Positions 24,350 through 34,449 of a stretch of 64,000 nucleotides of DNA are shown in pieces. Numbering within the stretch: position 1 is the stretch's first letter; the number at the start of each line of letters is the position of its first letter. The DNA is from Pseudomonas sp. B21-028. GTDB lineage: Bacteria; Pseudomonadota; Gammaproteobacteria; Pseudomonadales; Pseudomonadaceae. The notes beneath the pieces are model-generated. The model was not told where the DNA came from and did not search any database. It saw only the letters and a program-made list of their open reading frames with translations. The translations under genes and the position numbers were made by a program. Location: NCBI RefSeq assembly GCF_024749045.1, contig NZ_CP087184.1, positions 4,836,001 through 4,900,000 of the forward strand. Direction: 5' to 3'.

Positions 24350-25081
24350 TCAGATCAATGCCACCCCCACCAACACCGCCATCTCAAGCAGCTCCAACAA
24401 GGCCCCGGCCGTGTCGCCGGTGCACCCACCCAGCCGGCGCAGCATCATCTGCCGCAAGCCGACGAAAATCGCCGCCGCAATGATCAACGCCCAGACCCCG
24501 GCCCAGCCCGCCACCAGTACGCAACTCAGCGCACAGACCGACAAGACCTGCCACCCCGCGGCTCGTGGCAGATGATCGGCGAGTGCCTGGCCCAACCCGC
24601 CAGCACGCACATAAGGCGTGGTCACGAACAGGCCCAGCAGTGCGGCGCGCCCCAATACCGGCACGATGAGCAACATCAGGAACTGTCCTTGTTCGAGCAA
24701 TGCCAGCAACGCAGCAAACTTGAGCAGCAGCACCAGGACCAAGGTAATCACGGCAATCGGACCGCTGCGTGGGTCTTTCATGATCAGCAGCGTGCGTTCG
24801 CGGTCGCCAAAGCCACCCAGCCAGGCGTCGGCACTGTCGGCCAGGCCATCCAGGTGCAGGCCGCCACTGAGCAGCACCCATGCCGTCAGCACCAGCGCGC
24901 CATGCAGCAGCAACGGCGTACCGAGCAGCAAAGCGTTCAAGCCCCAGAGCAATGCACCGAACAACACCCCCACCAGCGGATAGAACAGCAGCGAACGGCC
25001 AAGCTGCGCGGGTTCCGGCATACCCGGCAGGCGAACCGGCAAGCTGCTGAGAAATTGCAGGGCGATCCAGAACGGCAGCAT
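24350..25081 (-). CDS. cobS: Adenosylcobinamide-GDP ribazoletransferase (cobalamin synthase) CobS
   Basis: 243 residues, strongly hydrophobic with several membrane helices. GGLHLDGLADSADAWLGG (about residues 73-90) is the conserved acidic motif of CobS/CobV. The enzyme joins alpha-ribazole (or its phosphate) to adenosylcobinamide-GDP at the inner membrane, the last assembly step of cobalamin. It is the final gene of the cobalamin operon and starts two bases after the cobC stop. Called cobV in the Pseudomonas denitrificans naming. Confidence 0.95.
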   Translation of the reverse strand: MLPFWIALQFLSSLPVRLPGMPEPAQLGRSLLFYPLVGVLFGALLWGLNALLLGTPLLLHGALVLTAWVLLSGGLHLDGLADSADAWLGGFGDRERTLLIMKDPRSGPIAVITLVLVLLLKFAALLALLEQGQFLMLLIVPVLGRAALLGLFVTTPYVRAGGLGQALADHLPRAAGWQVLSVCALSCVLVAGWAGVWALIIAAAIFVGLRQMMLRRLGGCTGDTAGALLELLEMAVLVGVALI

Positions 25082-25083
25082 CG

Positions 25084-25659
25084 TCAGCTCATCTCCGTTA
25101 AGACCGGACCGGACGATACCCGCAAGGAGAACCGCGCACCGTGGGCGACTTCAACGTTGAGCAACTGCTCCCGAGGCAGGCCTCGGGCCCGGGCCAGCAA
25201 CAATTTCATCACGCCGCCATGGCTGACCAGTAACACCCGTTGCCCCGCGTAAGCCGCGTGCAGGCGCTCCACCGCCGCCAGGACCCGGGTCGAAAACGCC
25301 AGCACCGGCTCACCGTCGGGGGGTGTGCAAGCATAAGGATCGGCCCAGAACCGGCCCAGGGCCTCGGCGTCCGTGTCCATCAACGCCGCTGCGCTGCGGC
25401 CCTCCCAGGCACCGAAATGCAGTTCCTGCAAATCCGCGTCCAAGTGCACCGGCACATTGAGTCGGCTGCCCAACTGCTCGGCAAAACGCGCACATCGTTG
25501 CAACGGCGAACTCACCAGCCGATCCCAAGGACCGTCCGCTGCTACAGCCGCGTGCATCTGCTCCCAGCCCCTGGCCGTCAACGCATCGTCGAGGCTGCCG
25601 CGCAACCCGCCGCCCAGCTCGGTTTCGCCATGGCGCAGCAGGTCCAGACGCAAGGTCAT
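25084..25659 (-). CDS. cobC: Alpha-ribazole phosphatase (histidine phosphatase family)
   Basis: 191 residues. The phosphohistidine motif LLRHGETE is at residues 8-15 (catalytic H10), [15 protein letters not shown] is the second conserved block and [13 protein letters not shown] the third, with its histidine. It removes the phosphate from alpha-ribazole phosphate or adenosylcobalamin phosphate. Its ATG overlaps the cobT stop (ATGA). It should not be confused with the decarboxylase also named CobC in the P. denitrificans scheme. Confidence 0.92.
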   Translation of the reverse strand: MTLRLDLLRHGETELGGGLRGSLDDALTARGWEQMHAAVAADGPWDRLVSSPLQRCARFAEQLGSRLNVPVHLDADLQELHFGAWEGRSAAALMDTDAEALGRFWADPYACTPPDGEPVLAFSTRVLAAVERLHAAYAGQRVLLVSHGGVMKLLLARARGLPREQLLNVEVAHGARFSLRVSSGPVLTEMS

Positions 25660-26711
25660 GCCGGGCGATCCGCCACGGCCGCTTCGGCAAACGTCGCCAT
25701 TTGCCCGTGCAGCTCACAGGCCAGGCGCAACAGCGGTACGGCCAGCGCGGCGCCACTGCCCTCGCCCAGGCGCAGGCCCAGGTCGAGCAGCGGCTCGGCG
25801 CCGAGGGTTTCCAGAACGTGGCGATGCCCCGGTTCGGCGCCGCGATGGCCGAACAGCAGCCATGGCCGGCACCCGGGATTGAGGCGCACCGCGACCAATG
25901 CCGCGACGCTGCAGATAAAGCCGTCCACCAGCACCGCGACCCCTTGCTGCGCGCAGGCCAGGTAAGCACCGACCAGCGCGGCGATTTCAAATCCACCCAG
26001 GTTGAACAGCGTCTGCAAGGGATCGCTGCTCTGGGCTCGATGCAGCGTCAGGGCACGTTCGATCACTTGCGCTTTGTGGCTGACACCCGCCGCGTCCAAC
26101 CCCGTACCCGGCCCGACCAGATGAGCCACCGGGCAGTCGAGCAAGGCGCAGGCCAGGGCACTGGCCGCCGTGGTGTTGCCGATCCCCATCTCGCCACCGA
26201 TGAACAACTGCGTGCCGCTGGCAATCGCACGGGCAACACTGTCGCGCCCGGCTTGCAAGGCCTGCTCGCCTTGGGTCAAGGTCATCGCCGGGCCCTGGAC
26301 GAAATTCGCCGTGCCGGGCCCGACATGCAGATGCCGCACACCGGGCAGATCCAGCGACGGCGTCACGGTCCCCAGGTCCACGACCTCCAACCCCGCCCCC
26401 AATTGCCGCGCCAGAACGCTGATGGCCGCGCCGCCGCTGACGAAGTTGAGCAGCATCTGCCCAGTAACTTCCTGGGGAAAGGCCGACACACCCTCCGCCA
26501 CCACCCCATGGTCGCCGGCAAAAATCGCGATCCACAGTCGATCCAGGCTTGGCTTGACCTGCCCTTGCAGGCCTGCCAGCTGCACCGCCACCGATTCGAG
26601 CCGTCCCAGGGAGCCGGCCGGCTTGGTCAGTTGTTGCTGACGGGCCGCGGCCTGTTCCAGGGCCTGGGTATCGAGGGGCTTGCACGGGTCCAGCCACCAG
26701 CGGTGATTCAT
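25656..26711 (-). CDS. cobT: Nicotinate-nucleotide--dimethylbenzimidazole phosphoribosyltransferase CobT
   Basis: 351 residues, the usual length. [20 protein letters not shown] is the conserved N-terminal block, [14 protein letters not shown] the central one, and [11 protein letters not shown] near the C-terminus holds the catalytic glutamate. It makes alpha-ribazole phosphate from dimethylbenzimidazole supplied by BluB. ATG 26711 overlaps the cobU stop (ATGA); the longer open frame upstream of it runs inside cobU and is rejected. Confidence 0.95.
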   Translation of the reverse strand: MNHRWWLDPCKPLDTQALEQAAARQQQLTKPAGSLGRLESVAVQLAGLQGQVKPSLDRLWIAIFAGDHGVVAEGVSAFPQEVTGQMLLNFVSGGAAISVLARQLGAGLEVVDLGTVTPSLDLPGVRHLHVGPGTANFVQGPAMTLTQGEQALQAGRDSVARAIASGTQLFIGGEMGIGNTTAASALACALLDCPVAHLVGPGTGLDAAGVSHKAQVIERALTLHRAQSSDPLQTLFNLGGFEIAALVGAYLACAQQGVAVLVDGFICSVAALVAVRLNPGCRPWLLFGHRGAEPGHRHVLETLGAEPLLDLGLRLGEGSGAALAVPLLRLACELHGQMATFAEAAVADRPA

Positions 26712-27229
26712 AACGCAGTACCTTTGAGAGTCAGGGGCAGGCCGGCAACGGTCAGCACAACACGCTGACAACGCTCGGCCAAGGCTTGATGCAGCCAACC
26801 GGCTTCATCGACATAACGGCGAGTCAGCTCGCCCAGCGGCACGACACCCATGCCGGTCTCGTTGCTGACAAAAATGATTTCACCGGGCAGTGCGGCCACG
26901 CAGTCCAGCAGTGCGTCGCGCTCCGTACCCAGTTGTCGGGCGTCATCGAGCATCAGCAGGTTGGTCAGCCACAGGGTCAGGCAATCCACCAGCAGGCAGT
27001 GTCCCGGTGCGGCGTTGTCCCGCAACGCCCGGGCCAGGGCCAGCGGCTCTTCCACCAGCGCCCATTCGGCCGGACGACGGGCGCGATGCAGGGCGACACG
27101 CTGGTTCATCTCGCCATCCAGGGGTTGGCTGGTGGCGATGTAGGTCACCGGCAAGCGAGTGTCCGCCGCGAGTTTTTCAGCCAGGCGACTCTTGCCGGAG
27201 CGGGCGCCGCCGAGAATCAGTTGGAGCAT
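26708..27229 (-). CDS. cobU: Bifunctional adenosylcobinamide kinase / guanylyltransferase CobU
   Basis: 173 residues. The P-loop is [15 protein letters not shown] (residues 7-21); [14 protein letters not shown] and [15 protein letters not shown] are the other family blocks. The protein phosphorylates adenosylcobinamide and then transfers GMP to it, giving the CobS substrate. A REPIN (27271-27340) separates it from cobQ, the only sizeable gap in the cluster. Named cobP in the P. denitrificans scheme. Confidence 0.95.
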   Translation of the reverse strand: MLQLILGGARSGKSRLAEKLAADTRLPVTYIATSQPLDGEMNQRVALHRARRPAEWALVEEPLALARALRDNAAPGHCLLVDCLTLWLTNLLMLDDARQLGTERDALLDCVAALPGEIIFVSNETGMGVVPLGELTRRYVDEAGWLHQALAERCQRVVLTVAGLPLTLKGTAL

Positions 27230-27270
27230 GGTGTATTACCTTTCAAATAGGCGGTGTTGCTGCCGGCCCC

Positions 27271-27340
27271 ATCGCGAGCAGGCTCTCTCCCACATTGGCC
27301 GGTGTTCACAATCCCCTGTGGGAGCGAGCCTGCTCGCGAT
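27271..27340. repeat. REPIN inside the cobalamin operon
   Basis: GTGGGAGC-class arms facing each other with a short spacer, between cobQ and cobU. Confidence 0.88.
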
Positions 27341-27349
27341 AGGGCCACC

Positions 27350-28801
27350 CTAGATCCCACAGAGATCACGCAACAACCCGGTATCCAGATGCTTCTCCAC
27401 CAGGTCCGCCAGCCGCTCGATGTCACGCTCGCGCAAGCCGTGGTAATCCACCGCCTGCACATCCGCCAACCCGGCCCAACGCAACAAGGCGCTGCTGGAC
27501 TCGGGCGACTCGAACAGGCCGTGCAGGTAGGTGCCGACGATCTGTCCGTCGAGGCTCCGGGCCCCGTCGCAACGGCCGTCATCCAACTGCACCAAGGGGT
27601 GTTCCAGGGCCGGGCCGACGGTCACGCCGGCATGGATCTCATAGCCACTGACCCCGGCATTCTCCAGGGTCAATCGGCCTCGGACATTGCGCAGCTGCTT
27701 CTCGTGCTCCAGGGTCGTTTCGAACGCCAGGAGCCCCAGTCCGTCGCTGGAGCCCGGCGCGCCTTCCAACCCCAGCGGGTCGTGGACCTGCTGGCCGAGC
27801 ATCTGCAAGCCGCCGCAGATCCCCAGCAGCTTGCCGCCGTAGCGCAGATGCCGCTGGATGGCCGCTTCCCAGCCGTGGGCCCGCAGATGGGCCAAGTCGC
27901 TGCGCACGCTTTTCGACCCCGGCAGGATGATCAGGTCGGCTGGCGGAATGGCTTGGCCGGGGCCGATGAATTGCAGGTCGACCTGCGGGTGCAGGCGCAA
28001 TGGATCGAAATCGGTGTGATTGCTGAGGCGCGGCAGCACTGGCACCACCACCTTGAGCACTTGCTCGGCCTTGTCGGTCTGGCGCTGGTCCAGCCCGTCC
28101 TCGGCTTCCAGGTGCAGGTCCATCACGTAGGGCAACACCCCCACCACCGGTTTGCTGGTGCGCGCTTCCAGCCAGTCCAGGCCCGGTTGCAGCAAGGCGA
28201 TGTCGCCACGAAAACGGTTGATGATGAAGCCCTTGACCCGCGCCTGCTCGCTGGGCGAAAGCAATTCCAGGGTACCCACCAGATGGGCGAATACCCCACC
28301 GCGATTGATATCGGCGATCAGCAGCACAGGGCAGTCCACCGCCTCGGCAAACCCCATGTTGGCGATGTCACCGGCCCGCAGGTTGATCTCGGCCGGCGAA
28401 CCCGCGCCCTCTACCATCACCACCGGATACGCCGCGCTCAAGCGCTCGTGGGAAGCCAGTACGGCCTGCATCGCGATGGCCTTGTAATCGTGATAGGCCA
28501 CGGCATTCATGGTGGTGACCGCACGGCCATGGATGATGACCTGGGCCCCCGTGTCGCTGTTGGGCTTGAGCAACACCGGGTTCATGTCGGTATGCGGTTC
28601 GAGGCCGGCCGCCTGGGCCTGTACGGCCTGGGCGCGACCGATTTCGCCACCGTCGGTGGTCACCGCGCTGTTGAGGGCCATGTTCTGCGGCTTGAACGGC
28701 ACCACACTCGCGCCCTGGCGCCTGACCCAGCGGCACAGCGCCGTGACCAGGGTGCTTTTACCGGCATCGGACGTGGTGCCTTGCACCATCAATGTGGTCA
28801 T
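27350..28801 (-). CDS. cobQ: Cobyric acid synthase CobQ
   Basis: 483 residues. The N-terminal ATP-binding part begins [20 protein letters not shown] (P-loop residues 8-16) with [10 protein letters not shown]; the C-terminal glutamine amidotransferase contains [13 protein letters not shown] with the nucleophilic cysteine, and a matching histidine/glutamate near [10 protein letters not shown]. It amidates four side chains of adenosylcobyrinate a,c-diamide using glutamine. ATG 28801 overlaps the cobD stop as ATGA. The open frame extends 61 codons upstream but that segment overlaps cobD. Confidence 0.96.
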   Translation of the reverse strand: MTTLMVQGTTSDAGKSTLVTALCRWVRRQGASVVPFKPQNMALNSAVTTDGGEIGRAQAVQAQAAGLEPHTDMNPVLLKPNSDTGAQVIIHGRAVTTMNAVAYHDYKAIAMQAVLASHERLSAAYPVVMVEGAGSPAEINLRAGDIANMGFAEAVDCPVLLIADINRGGVFAHLVGTLELLSPSEQARVKGFIINRFRGDIALLQPGLDWLEARTSKPVVGVLPYVMDLHLEAEDGLDQRQTDKAEQVLKVVVPVLPRLSNHTDFDPLRLHPQVDLQFIGPGQAIPPADLIILPGSKSVRSDLAHLRAHGWEAAIQRHLRYGGKLLGICGGLQMLGQQVHDPLGLEGAPGSSDGLGLLAFETTLEHEKQLRNVRGRLTLENAGVSGYEIHAGVTVGPALEHPLVQLDDGRCDGARSLDGQIVGTYLHGLFESPESSSALLRWAGLADVQAVDYHGLRERDIERLADLVEKHLDTGLLRDLCGI

Positions 28802-29790
28802 TGGAAGTCCTCGGCGTAGGCCTCGAAAGCCTGTTCCAGGCGCAGGAATTCGGCATCGTCGGCCGGCAATCCGAAGCGCAGGCTGCTGGTGTTCGTGAAC
28901 AGCCGCAGGAGAATGCCGCGATGGGCCATAAAGTCGTGAAGCATCTGGGCATGTTCGGTGACCAGCCACTGGAACAACGCGCAACCACCCTGGGGCTCGA
29001 AGCCATGACGAGCCAGCAGCAGCGCCAGGCGTTGGCTGGCAGCTTCACAGCGCTGTCGCTGACGGGTGTGGGCGGCGGTGTCGAGTAAACAGGCTTGGCC
29101 CAGGACCCGGGTCGGCCCGCTGACCGCCCACGGCCCGACCTGTTCGGCGAGCAACCTGAGCAAATGTTGCTCGGCCAGGACAAACCCCAGGCGAACCCCG
29201 GCCAGGCCAAAGAATTTGCCGAAGGAACGTAGCACGATCAGCCCGACCTGATGGGCATGGGCAGCCAGGCTCAGTTGCGGGGTAACGTCCATGAAAGCCT
29301 CGTCCACCACCAGCCAGCCGCCGCGCTGGGCCAACCGGGCATGCCAGTCCAGCAAACGCTCGGGACTCAGGTTCAGGCCCGTGGGATTGTTAGGGTTGAC
29401 CACCACCAGCACATCGAGACTGTCGAGGAAGAAATCCACTTCCGACTCCAGCACCTCGCGCACGATGTAACCGCAGCGGCGCCAGGCTTCGGCGTGCTCG
29501 GCGTAACAGGGCGACAACACGCCGACCTCGCCGCTGCGACGCAGGCGCGGCAACAGCTGGATCGCCATCTGCGAACCGGCCACCGGCAGTACCTGGGCCG
29601 CCCCGTAATAGGTGCAGGCAGCCTGCTCCAGCCCGTCATCGGTTTCAGGCAGGCGTGCCCAGGCCCGCAATGGAATCGCCGGGACATCGAACGACCATGG
29701 CGCCAGGCCGCTGGACAGGTCGAGCCAATCCGCCTCGGCAATGCCATATTGCCGGACCGCCTTGCGCAGGCGTCCGCCGTGCTCAAGCAT
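28798..29790 (-). CDS. cobD: Threonine-phosphate decarboxylase CobD (PLP enzyme)
   Basis: 330 residues, class I/II aminotransferase fold. [13 protein letters not shown] and the PLP lysine in [16 protein letters not shown] are visible. The product, 1-aminopropan-2-yl phosphate, is attached to adenosylcobyric acid by CbiB, encoded just upstream. Its start overlaps the end of cbiB by eight bases. Called cobC in the P. denitrificans naming. Confidence 0.93.
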   Translation of the reverse strand: MLEHGGRLRKAVRQYGIAEADWLDLSSGLAPWSFDVPAIPLRAWARLPETDDGLEQAACTYYGAAQVLPVAGSQMAIQLLPRLRRSGEVGVLSPCYAEHAEAWRRCGYIVREVLESEVDFFLDSLDVLVVVNPNNPTGLNLSPERLLDWHARLAQRGGWLVVDEAFMDVTPQLSLAAHAHQVGLIVLRSFGKFFGLAGVRLGFVLAEQHLLRLLAEQVGPWAVSGPTRVLGQACLLDTAAHTRQRQRCEAASQRLALLLARHGFEPQGGCALFQWLVTEHAQMLHDFMAHRGILLRLFTNTSSLRFGLPADDAEFLRLEQAFEAYAEDFQ

Positions 29791-30691
29791 AGAACTCAGC
29801 TCCCAGGCAGAGAATCAGCAACCACAACCATACGCCGCGCTGCACCAGTTGCCAGCCGCGATCAATGGAATCGGCACTCGCCGGCACGCCCTCGCCCAGC
29901 GGCGGACGCTGGTGCAGCTCACCGTGATACACCGCCGCGCCCCCCAGCTCGACACCCAGCGCACCGGCACCGGCGGCCATGACCGGCCCGGCATTGGGGC
30001 TGTCCCAGGTCGGGCCCTGGCTGCGCCAGCACTTGAGCGCCAGACGGGTTTTACCGAGCAGTGCGTAGGTCAACGCCACCAGCCGCGCCGGGATATAGTT
30101 GAGCACATCGTCGATTTTTGCCGCGGCCCAGCCGAAGCGCTCGAAGCGTTCGTTGCGATAGCCCCACATGGCGTCGAGGGTATTGCTCAAGCGATACAAC
30201 ACCACGCCGGGCGCCCCCGCCACGGCGAACCAGAACAGCGCGGCGAATACCGCGTCGCTGCCGTTTTCCAGCACCGACTCGGTGGCCGCTCGGGCCACGG
30301 CGGTTTCATCCAGCTCACGGGTTTCACGGCTGACCAGATAGCCGACGCGGGTGCGGGCTTCCTCCAGATCGCCGCTGCGCAGCGCCCGGGCCACCGGCTC
30401 GACATGTTCGCCGAGACTGCGCAGGCCGAGAGCGCAGTACAGCGCCAGGATATCCACCAGCCATCCCACCAGTGGCGCCCAGGACAAGGCCGTGGCGAGC
30501 AGGGTCAGCGGCACCACCGCAATCACCCACGCCGTGACCCCATGACTGCGCCAACCGCGCCCGCCGGAATTGAAGCGTTGTTCGATGCGATCGGCAAAAC
30601 GGCCGAACGCCACCAGCGGATGCCAGCGCCGGGGCTCACCCAACAGTGCATCCAGCGCTACGGCGGCGGCACTGAGCAACGCGACACTCAT
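29783..30691 (-). CDS. cbiB: Adenosylcobinamide-phosphate synthase CbiB
   Basis: 302 residues with four to six hydrophobic segments, an inner-membrane protein. [20 protein letters not shown] near the N-terminus and [24 protein letters not shown] [20 protein letters not shown] near residue 230 are family hallmarks. It links the aminopropanol phosphate to cobyric acid. ATG 30691 overlaps the bluB stop (ATGA) and is preferred over GTG 30706, which would overlap bluB further. Confidence 0.94.
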   Translation of the reverse strand: MSVALLSAAAVALDALLGEPRRWHPLVAFGRFADRIEQRFNSGGRGWRSHGVTAWVIAVVPLTLLATALSWAPLVGWLVDILALYCALGLRSLGEHVEPVARALRSGDLEEARTRVGYLVSRETRELDETAVARAATESVLENGSDAVFAALFWFAVAGAPGVVLYRLSNTLDAMWGYRNERFERFGWAAAKIDDVLNYIPARLVALTYALLGKTRLALKCWRSQGPTWDSPNAGPVMAAGAGALGVELGGAAVYHGELHQRPPLGEGVPASADSIDRGWQLVQRGVWLWLLILCLGAEFYA

Positions 30692-31338
30692 GGGTTCACT
30701 CCCCAACGGTTTTCATAGAGCAGTTCATTGAGTGAACGCGGTTGGGCCCAGCCCTCCAGGGCGAGCATCGGTGCCGGATAGAAGCCCTCCACCGGGCCGA
30801 GGCAGAGTATCGCCAGGGGCTTAGCGCCCGCGGGCAGGCCCAGCAGATCGGCCAGGGCCTGGGGTTCGAACAGCGAAACCCAGCCCATCCCCAGCCCTTC
30901 GGCGCGGGACGCCAGCCACAGATTCTGGATCGCGCAGGACAGCGAGGCGAGGTCCATTTCCGGCAAAGTCCGACGGCCGAAGATGTGTCGCTCGCGGTCA
31001 TCCATCAACGCCGCCACCAGCACTTCGGCGCAGTCATTGATGCCCTCGACCTTGAGCTTCATGAATTCATCACTGCGTTCGCCCAGGGCCTCGGCGGTGC
31101 GAATACGCTCCTGCTCCACCAGTGCCCGGATATTTTCCCGCAGGGCACGATCACTGATGCGGATGAACCGCCAAGGTTGCATCAGGCCCACGCTCGGCGC
31201 CTGGTGGGCGGCCTCCAGCAGGCGCCGCAGCAACTGGGGTTCTACGGTGCCACCGGTGAAATGCCGCATGTCGCGGCGCTCGGCGATGGCGCGGTAGATG
31301 GCGTTGCGTTCGGCCTGGGGAAATGCGTTGTCGGTCAT
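30688..31338 (-). CDS. bluB: 5,6-Dimethylbenzimidazole synthase BluB
   Basis: 216 residues, flavin nitroreductase fold. [20 protein letters not shown] and [18 protein letters not shown] are the BluB-specific versions of the FMN-binding motifs. The enzyme breaks down reduced FMN with oxygen to give the lower ligand of cobalamin, so this is the aerobic route. ATG 31338 overlaps the cobB stop. Directly upstream, a REPIN occupies the end of cobB. Confidence 0.94.
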   Translation of the reverse strand: MTDNAFPQAERNAIYRAIAERRDMRHFTGGTVEPQLLRRLLEAAHQAPSVGLMQPWRFIRISDRALRENIRALVEQERIRTAEALGERSDEFMKLKVEGINDCAEVLVAALMDDRERHIFGRRTLPEMDLASLSCAIQNLWLASRAEGLGMGWVSLFEPQALADLLGLPAGAKPLAILCLGPVEGFYPAPMLALEGWAQPRSLNELLYENRWGVNP

Positions 31339-32735
31339 GGTCTCTTCGCGAGCAGGCCCGCTCCCACAGAGAATTGTGAACACCCATCCAATGTGGGAGC
31401 GGGCTTGCTCGCGAAAGCGGCCTCAGGGTCCGGCGCCAACAACGCGGCAATCGCCCGCGGATTCGACGGAAAATAGAAATGCACATAGGACGCCGTCATC
31501 CGTCCCTGCCGGAACACCGCCTCCGCACCACGTCCGCCGTTAGGGCTATGGCCACGGGCGATCGGCTCCAGGTCAGTGCTGGTCAGCGAATGATGATAGG
31601 TATGTCCGCGCAAAGTGCCTTCCGGCAGCTCCACCGATTGCAGCGCCAGAGCGGCCAGGCGCTTCTGCATCTGCGCGTCACCGGCGAGCAACCCGAGCAG
31701 CTCGGCGCGATTGCCCTCGACATCGGTCAGCGAATCCAGCAGATACAACATGCCGCCGCACTCCGCCAGCAACGGCTTGCCGGCGTCGTGATGCGCACGG
31801 ATCGCCGCCAGCATCGGTGCGTTCCGGGCCAGGGCAAGGTGATGCAGCTCAGGATAACCGCCAGGCAGGTATAGGCTGTCCGCCTCGGGCAGTTCGCGGT
31901 CATGGATCGGTGAAAAAAAGCGCAACTGCGCGCCCATGGCTCGCAGCAGATCGAGGCTCGCGCCATAGGTGAAGGCAAACGCTTCGTCCCGGGCCACGGC
32001 GATGCGGACCCCGTCGAGCCATGGTTGCGCGACGACTACCTCGGGCGCGGCGAATGTCACCGCTGGCGGAAGCGTCACTTCGCACGTGCCGGCCAGGGCC
32101 TCGGCTGCCGCGTCGAGGCGCAGGTCCAGGTCGTTCAACTCGCTGGCCTGGACCAGCCCGAGATGACGACTTGGCAGTTCGATTCCGGTTTCCCGGGACA
32201 ACGCGCCATACCAGCGCAGGCCTTCGGTGAGGCTGCCTTCAAGCAATTGCGCGTGACGGACAGTGCCAACCCGGTTAGCCAACACGCCGGCGAACGGCAG
32301 GTCCGGTTGATAGCGCGCCAGCCCCAAGGCCAGGGCGCCGAAGGTCTGGGCCATGGCCGTACCATCGATCACCGCCAGCACCGGCACGCCGAAATGCCGC
32401 GCCAGGTCGGCGCTGGACGGCGTGCCGTCGAACAATCCCATCACCCCTTCGATCAGGATCAGGTCCGCTTCGGCGGCCGCCTCCCACAACAGCCGTCGGC
32501 TTTCCTGCTCGCCGACCATCCACATGTCCAATTGATAGACCGGCGCGCCGCTGGCACGCTCCAGGATCATCGGATCGAGGAAATCAGGGCCGCATTTGAA
32601 TACGCGTACCTTGCGCCCCTGGTTGCGATGCAACCGGGCCAGGGCAGCGGTGACCGTGGTCTTGCCCTGCCCCGACGCCGGGGCGGCAATCAATACCGCC
32701 GGGCACTGGCGGTCTGGAAACGAAGCGTCACTCAC
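31335..32735 (-). CDS. cobB: Cobyrinate a,c-diamide synthase CobB with REP-encoded C-terminus
   Basis: 466 residues. The P-loop is AAPASGQGKTTVTAAL (residues 17-32); the C-terminal amidotransferase has LLAECGGMLYLLDS with the catalytic cysteine. It amidates side chains a and c of the corrin ring. The start is GTG 32735, overlapping the cobO stop (GTGA). Residues about 441-466 (from FASKPAP) are encoded by a REPIN (31346-31414), and the usual protein would end near AIAALLAP; the added tail reads through both arms and stops at the bluB ATG. Confidence 0.95.
   Translation of the reverse strand: MSDASFPDRQCPAVLIAAPASGQGKTTVTAALARLHRNQGRKVRVFKCGPDFLDPMILERASGAPVYQLDMWMVGEQESRRLLWEAAAEADLILIEGVMGLFDGTPSSADLARHFGVPVLAVIDGTAMAQTFGALALGLARYQPDLPFAGVLANRVGTVRHAQLLEGSLTEGLRWYGALSRETGIELPSRHLGLVQASELNDLDLRLDAAAEALAGTCEVTLPPAVTFAAPEVVVAQPWLDGVRIAVARDEAFAFTYGASLDLLRAMGAQLRFFSPIHDRELPEADSLYLPGGYPELHHLALARNAPMLAAIRAHHDAGKPLLAECGGMLYLLDSLTDVEGNRAELLGLLAGDAQMQKRLAALALQSVELPEGTLRGHTYHHSLTSTDLEPIARGHSPNGGRGAEAVFRQGRMTASYVHFYFPSNPRAIAALLAPDPEAAFASKPAPTLDGCSQFSVGAGLLAKRP
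31346..31414. repeat. REPIN within the 3' end of cobB
   Basis: Arms TCGCGAGCAGGCCCGCTCCC (31346-) and the inverted TGTGGGAGCGGGCTTGCTCG (31392-) lie wholly inside the cobB reading frame. Confidence 0.9.
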
Positions 32736-33358
32736 AGTTCGACGCCTTTCTGTGCCTTGATGCCGGCCTGGAAGGCGTGCTTGATCATGCCCATTTCGGT
32801 GACAGTGTCCGCCAGCTCGATCATTTGCGGCTTGGCGCCGCGACCGGTCACCACGACGTGCTGCATGGGTGGACGCGCCTGCAGGTCGCTCAGTACCTGG
32901 TCGAGATCGAGGTAACCGTGCTTGAGGGCGATGTTCAATTCATCGAGCACCACCAGGCCAATGGACGGATCATTCAGCAGTTGGCGCGACACGGCCCAGG
33001 CCGCTTCGGCCGCGGCAATGTCGCGTTGTCGATCCTGGGTCTCCCAGGTAAACCCTTCGCCCATGACGTGAAAGCGCACCTGCTCCGGGAAACGCCGGAA
33101 GAACAATTCTTCCCCGGTGCTGCTGCGGCCCTTGATGAACTGCACCACGCCACATTGCATCCCATGCCCCATGGCCCGGGCCAGCATGCCGAACGCAGAA
33201 CTGCTCTTGCCCTTGCCGTTGCCGGTCAACACCAGCAGCAAGCCGCATTCGTTAGGGGAATTGGCGATGCGCTCGTCGATCACGGCTTTCTTGCGCAGCA
33301 TGCGCGCCAGGTGACGCTCGTCGCGGTCGGACGCATCTGTATCGGGGGAGCTGGTCAT
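32732..33358 (-). CDS. cobO: Cob(I)yrinic acid a,c-diamide adenosyltransferase CobO
   Basis: 208 residues. The P-loop LLLVLTGNGKGKSSSAFGML (about residues 40-59) and the block VVQFIKGRSSTGEELFF, plus GLVVLDELNIALKHGYLD, identify the CobO/BtuR family. It adds the adenosyl group to cobalt. It is the first gene of the cobalamin operon. ATG 33358 is chosen over an in-frame start 39 codons upstream, which would lie within the riboswitch expression platform. Confidence 0.95.
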   Translation of the reverse strand: MTSSPDTDASDRDERHLARMLRKKAVIDERIANSPNECGLLLVLTGNGKGKSSSAFGMLARAMGHGMQCGVVQFIKGRSSTGEELFFRRFPEQVRFHVMGEGFTWETQDRQRDIAAAEAAWAVSRQLLNDPSIGLVVLDELNIALKHGYLDLDQVLSDLQARPPMQHVVVTGRGAKPQMIELADTVTEMGMIKHAFQAGIKAQKGVEL

Positions 33359-33454
33359 GGGGAAGCCTCCGTGGGGAACTGGATAACGGCAGGCGGGCAC
33401 GGGAAAAGACGGCAACAAGCCTGGCATCGCCCACCGTGATGCCGTTGGATGAAT

Positions 33455-33628
33455 CAGGCCGGTCTCCGGGCTCATGAGCGGCGTGATGCCGGGCTGCGCG
33501 CCTTCCCATGTCGAGACACAGTGGCTTGCTGGCAGCTTTGACTCATTTACCGTTGCGGGGGCAGCGCCGGGTTCTCACCGGTTTCCCTGTTTCACTCTGT
33601 CGACCCGGGTCACAGAGCACCTGAAACA
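33455..33628 (-). promoter_or_regulatory. Cobalamin riboswitch
   Basis: On the minus strand the order is CAGGTGCTCTGTGACC, then CAGGGAAACCGGTGAGAA, CCGGCGCTGCCCCCGCAACG, AGTCAAAGCTGCCAGCAAG with the B12-box GCCACTG (33525-33519) and a closing GAGCCCGGAGACCGGCC. This is the full consensus of the AdoCbl riboswitch. It lies about 100 bases ahead of cobO and should turn off the ten-gene operon when cobalamin is plentiful. Confidence 0.96.
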
Positions 33629-33798
33629 AGTCGCGAAGGTTAGAGGGTTGGGGGTGGAGCGTCAATTAAAGCCACCGCGAGCCCAGCGCTGATCATGGGT
33701 CCAGATCAATAAAGTGACGCCAATCTTGTGTCACGCTACAGCAAGTGATATCAAATAGGCATTACGACCCAATATCACAAGAACAAGGGGGCAAAAAC

Positions 33799-34383
33799 AT
33801 GCAAGGCATGATCATCAGCAATCCGAGGCTGGAATTCCTGCGCCCGGTGCTGGAACGCTGGTTTGACTGTATCGACCGCTACAACGCGGTGCGCGGCGAT
33901 AACGATACGCCCTACTGGTTCGATGAAAAGGCCAATCTCGGCCTGCTCTCTGCCGCCGCCTGGATGGCCGAGATGATCACGCTGCAGAACACCGCGACCC
34001 GCAAACAGAATGAAGAAGGCGAACGCAATGTCAGTGCCGACCTGTTCATTGCCGGTGCCGATGATCGCGCTTTCATCCAGGCCACCCAACGCTGGCCGAA
34101 GGTCAAGAGCCTCAACCTGACCCAGCCCCTGCAGGATGTCACCAGCGATGCCAAGCGCATCAGCTATGCCACCGACCTGAAGCTGGGCTGCCTTTTCGTC
34201 GCTCCGCAAAAAGCCCAGCAAAGTGCTACGCCTGAAGAACTGCAGGACATGATCGATGACCTGCAAAAGGAGAACACCTGCGCCGTGGCCTGGTACTTCC
34301 CTTACAACTATCGCAAGTTGCGCAACGAGGCCGGTCATTACCACCCGGGCATCGCCGTGCTGTTCAAGCAGGCCCACGGCTGA
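33799..34383 (+). CDS. Hypothetical protein
   Basis: 194 residues, no signal peptide or membrane helix. The sequence is acidic with an N-terminal ERWFDCIDRYNAVRG and TPYWFDEKANLGLLSAAAWM, a central ISYATDLKLGCLFVAPQK strand region and a C-terminal YHPGIAVLFKQAHG. It looks like a compact alpha/beta cytoplasmic protein. I do not recognise the family. AAGGGGGC precedes ATG 33799. It is divergent from the cobalamin riboswitch and 66 bases upstream of the PQQ-type dehydrogenase gene, so the two may be co-transcribed. Confidence 0.75.
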   Translation: MQGMIISNPRLEFLRPVLERWFDCIDRYNAVRGDNDTPYWFDEKANLGLLSAAAWMAEMITLQNTATRKQNEEGERNVSADLFIAGADDRAFIQATQRWPKVKSLNLTQPLQDVTSDAKRISYATDLKLGCLFVAPQKAQQSATPEELQDMIDDLQKENTCAVAWYFPYNYRKLRNEAGHYHPGIAVLFKQAHG

Positions 34384-34449
34384 CCGGTTGAACCATCGCC
34401 GGTATATGCTTCTCTATGAATAACCACGTGCATTCATAGGGAAGCCAGC

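Noticed and set aside
27254..28819. 521-codon plus-strand open frame
   Set aside because: Shadow of cobQ.
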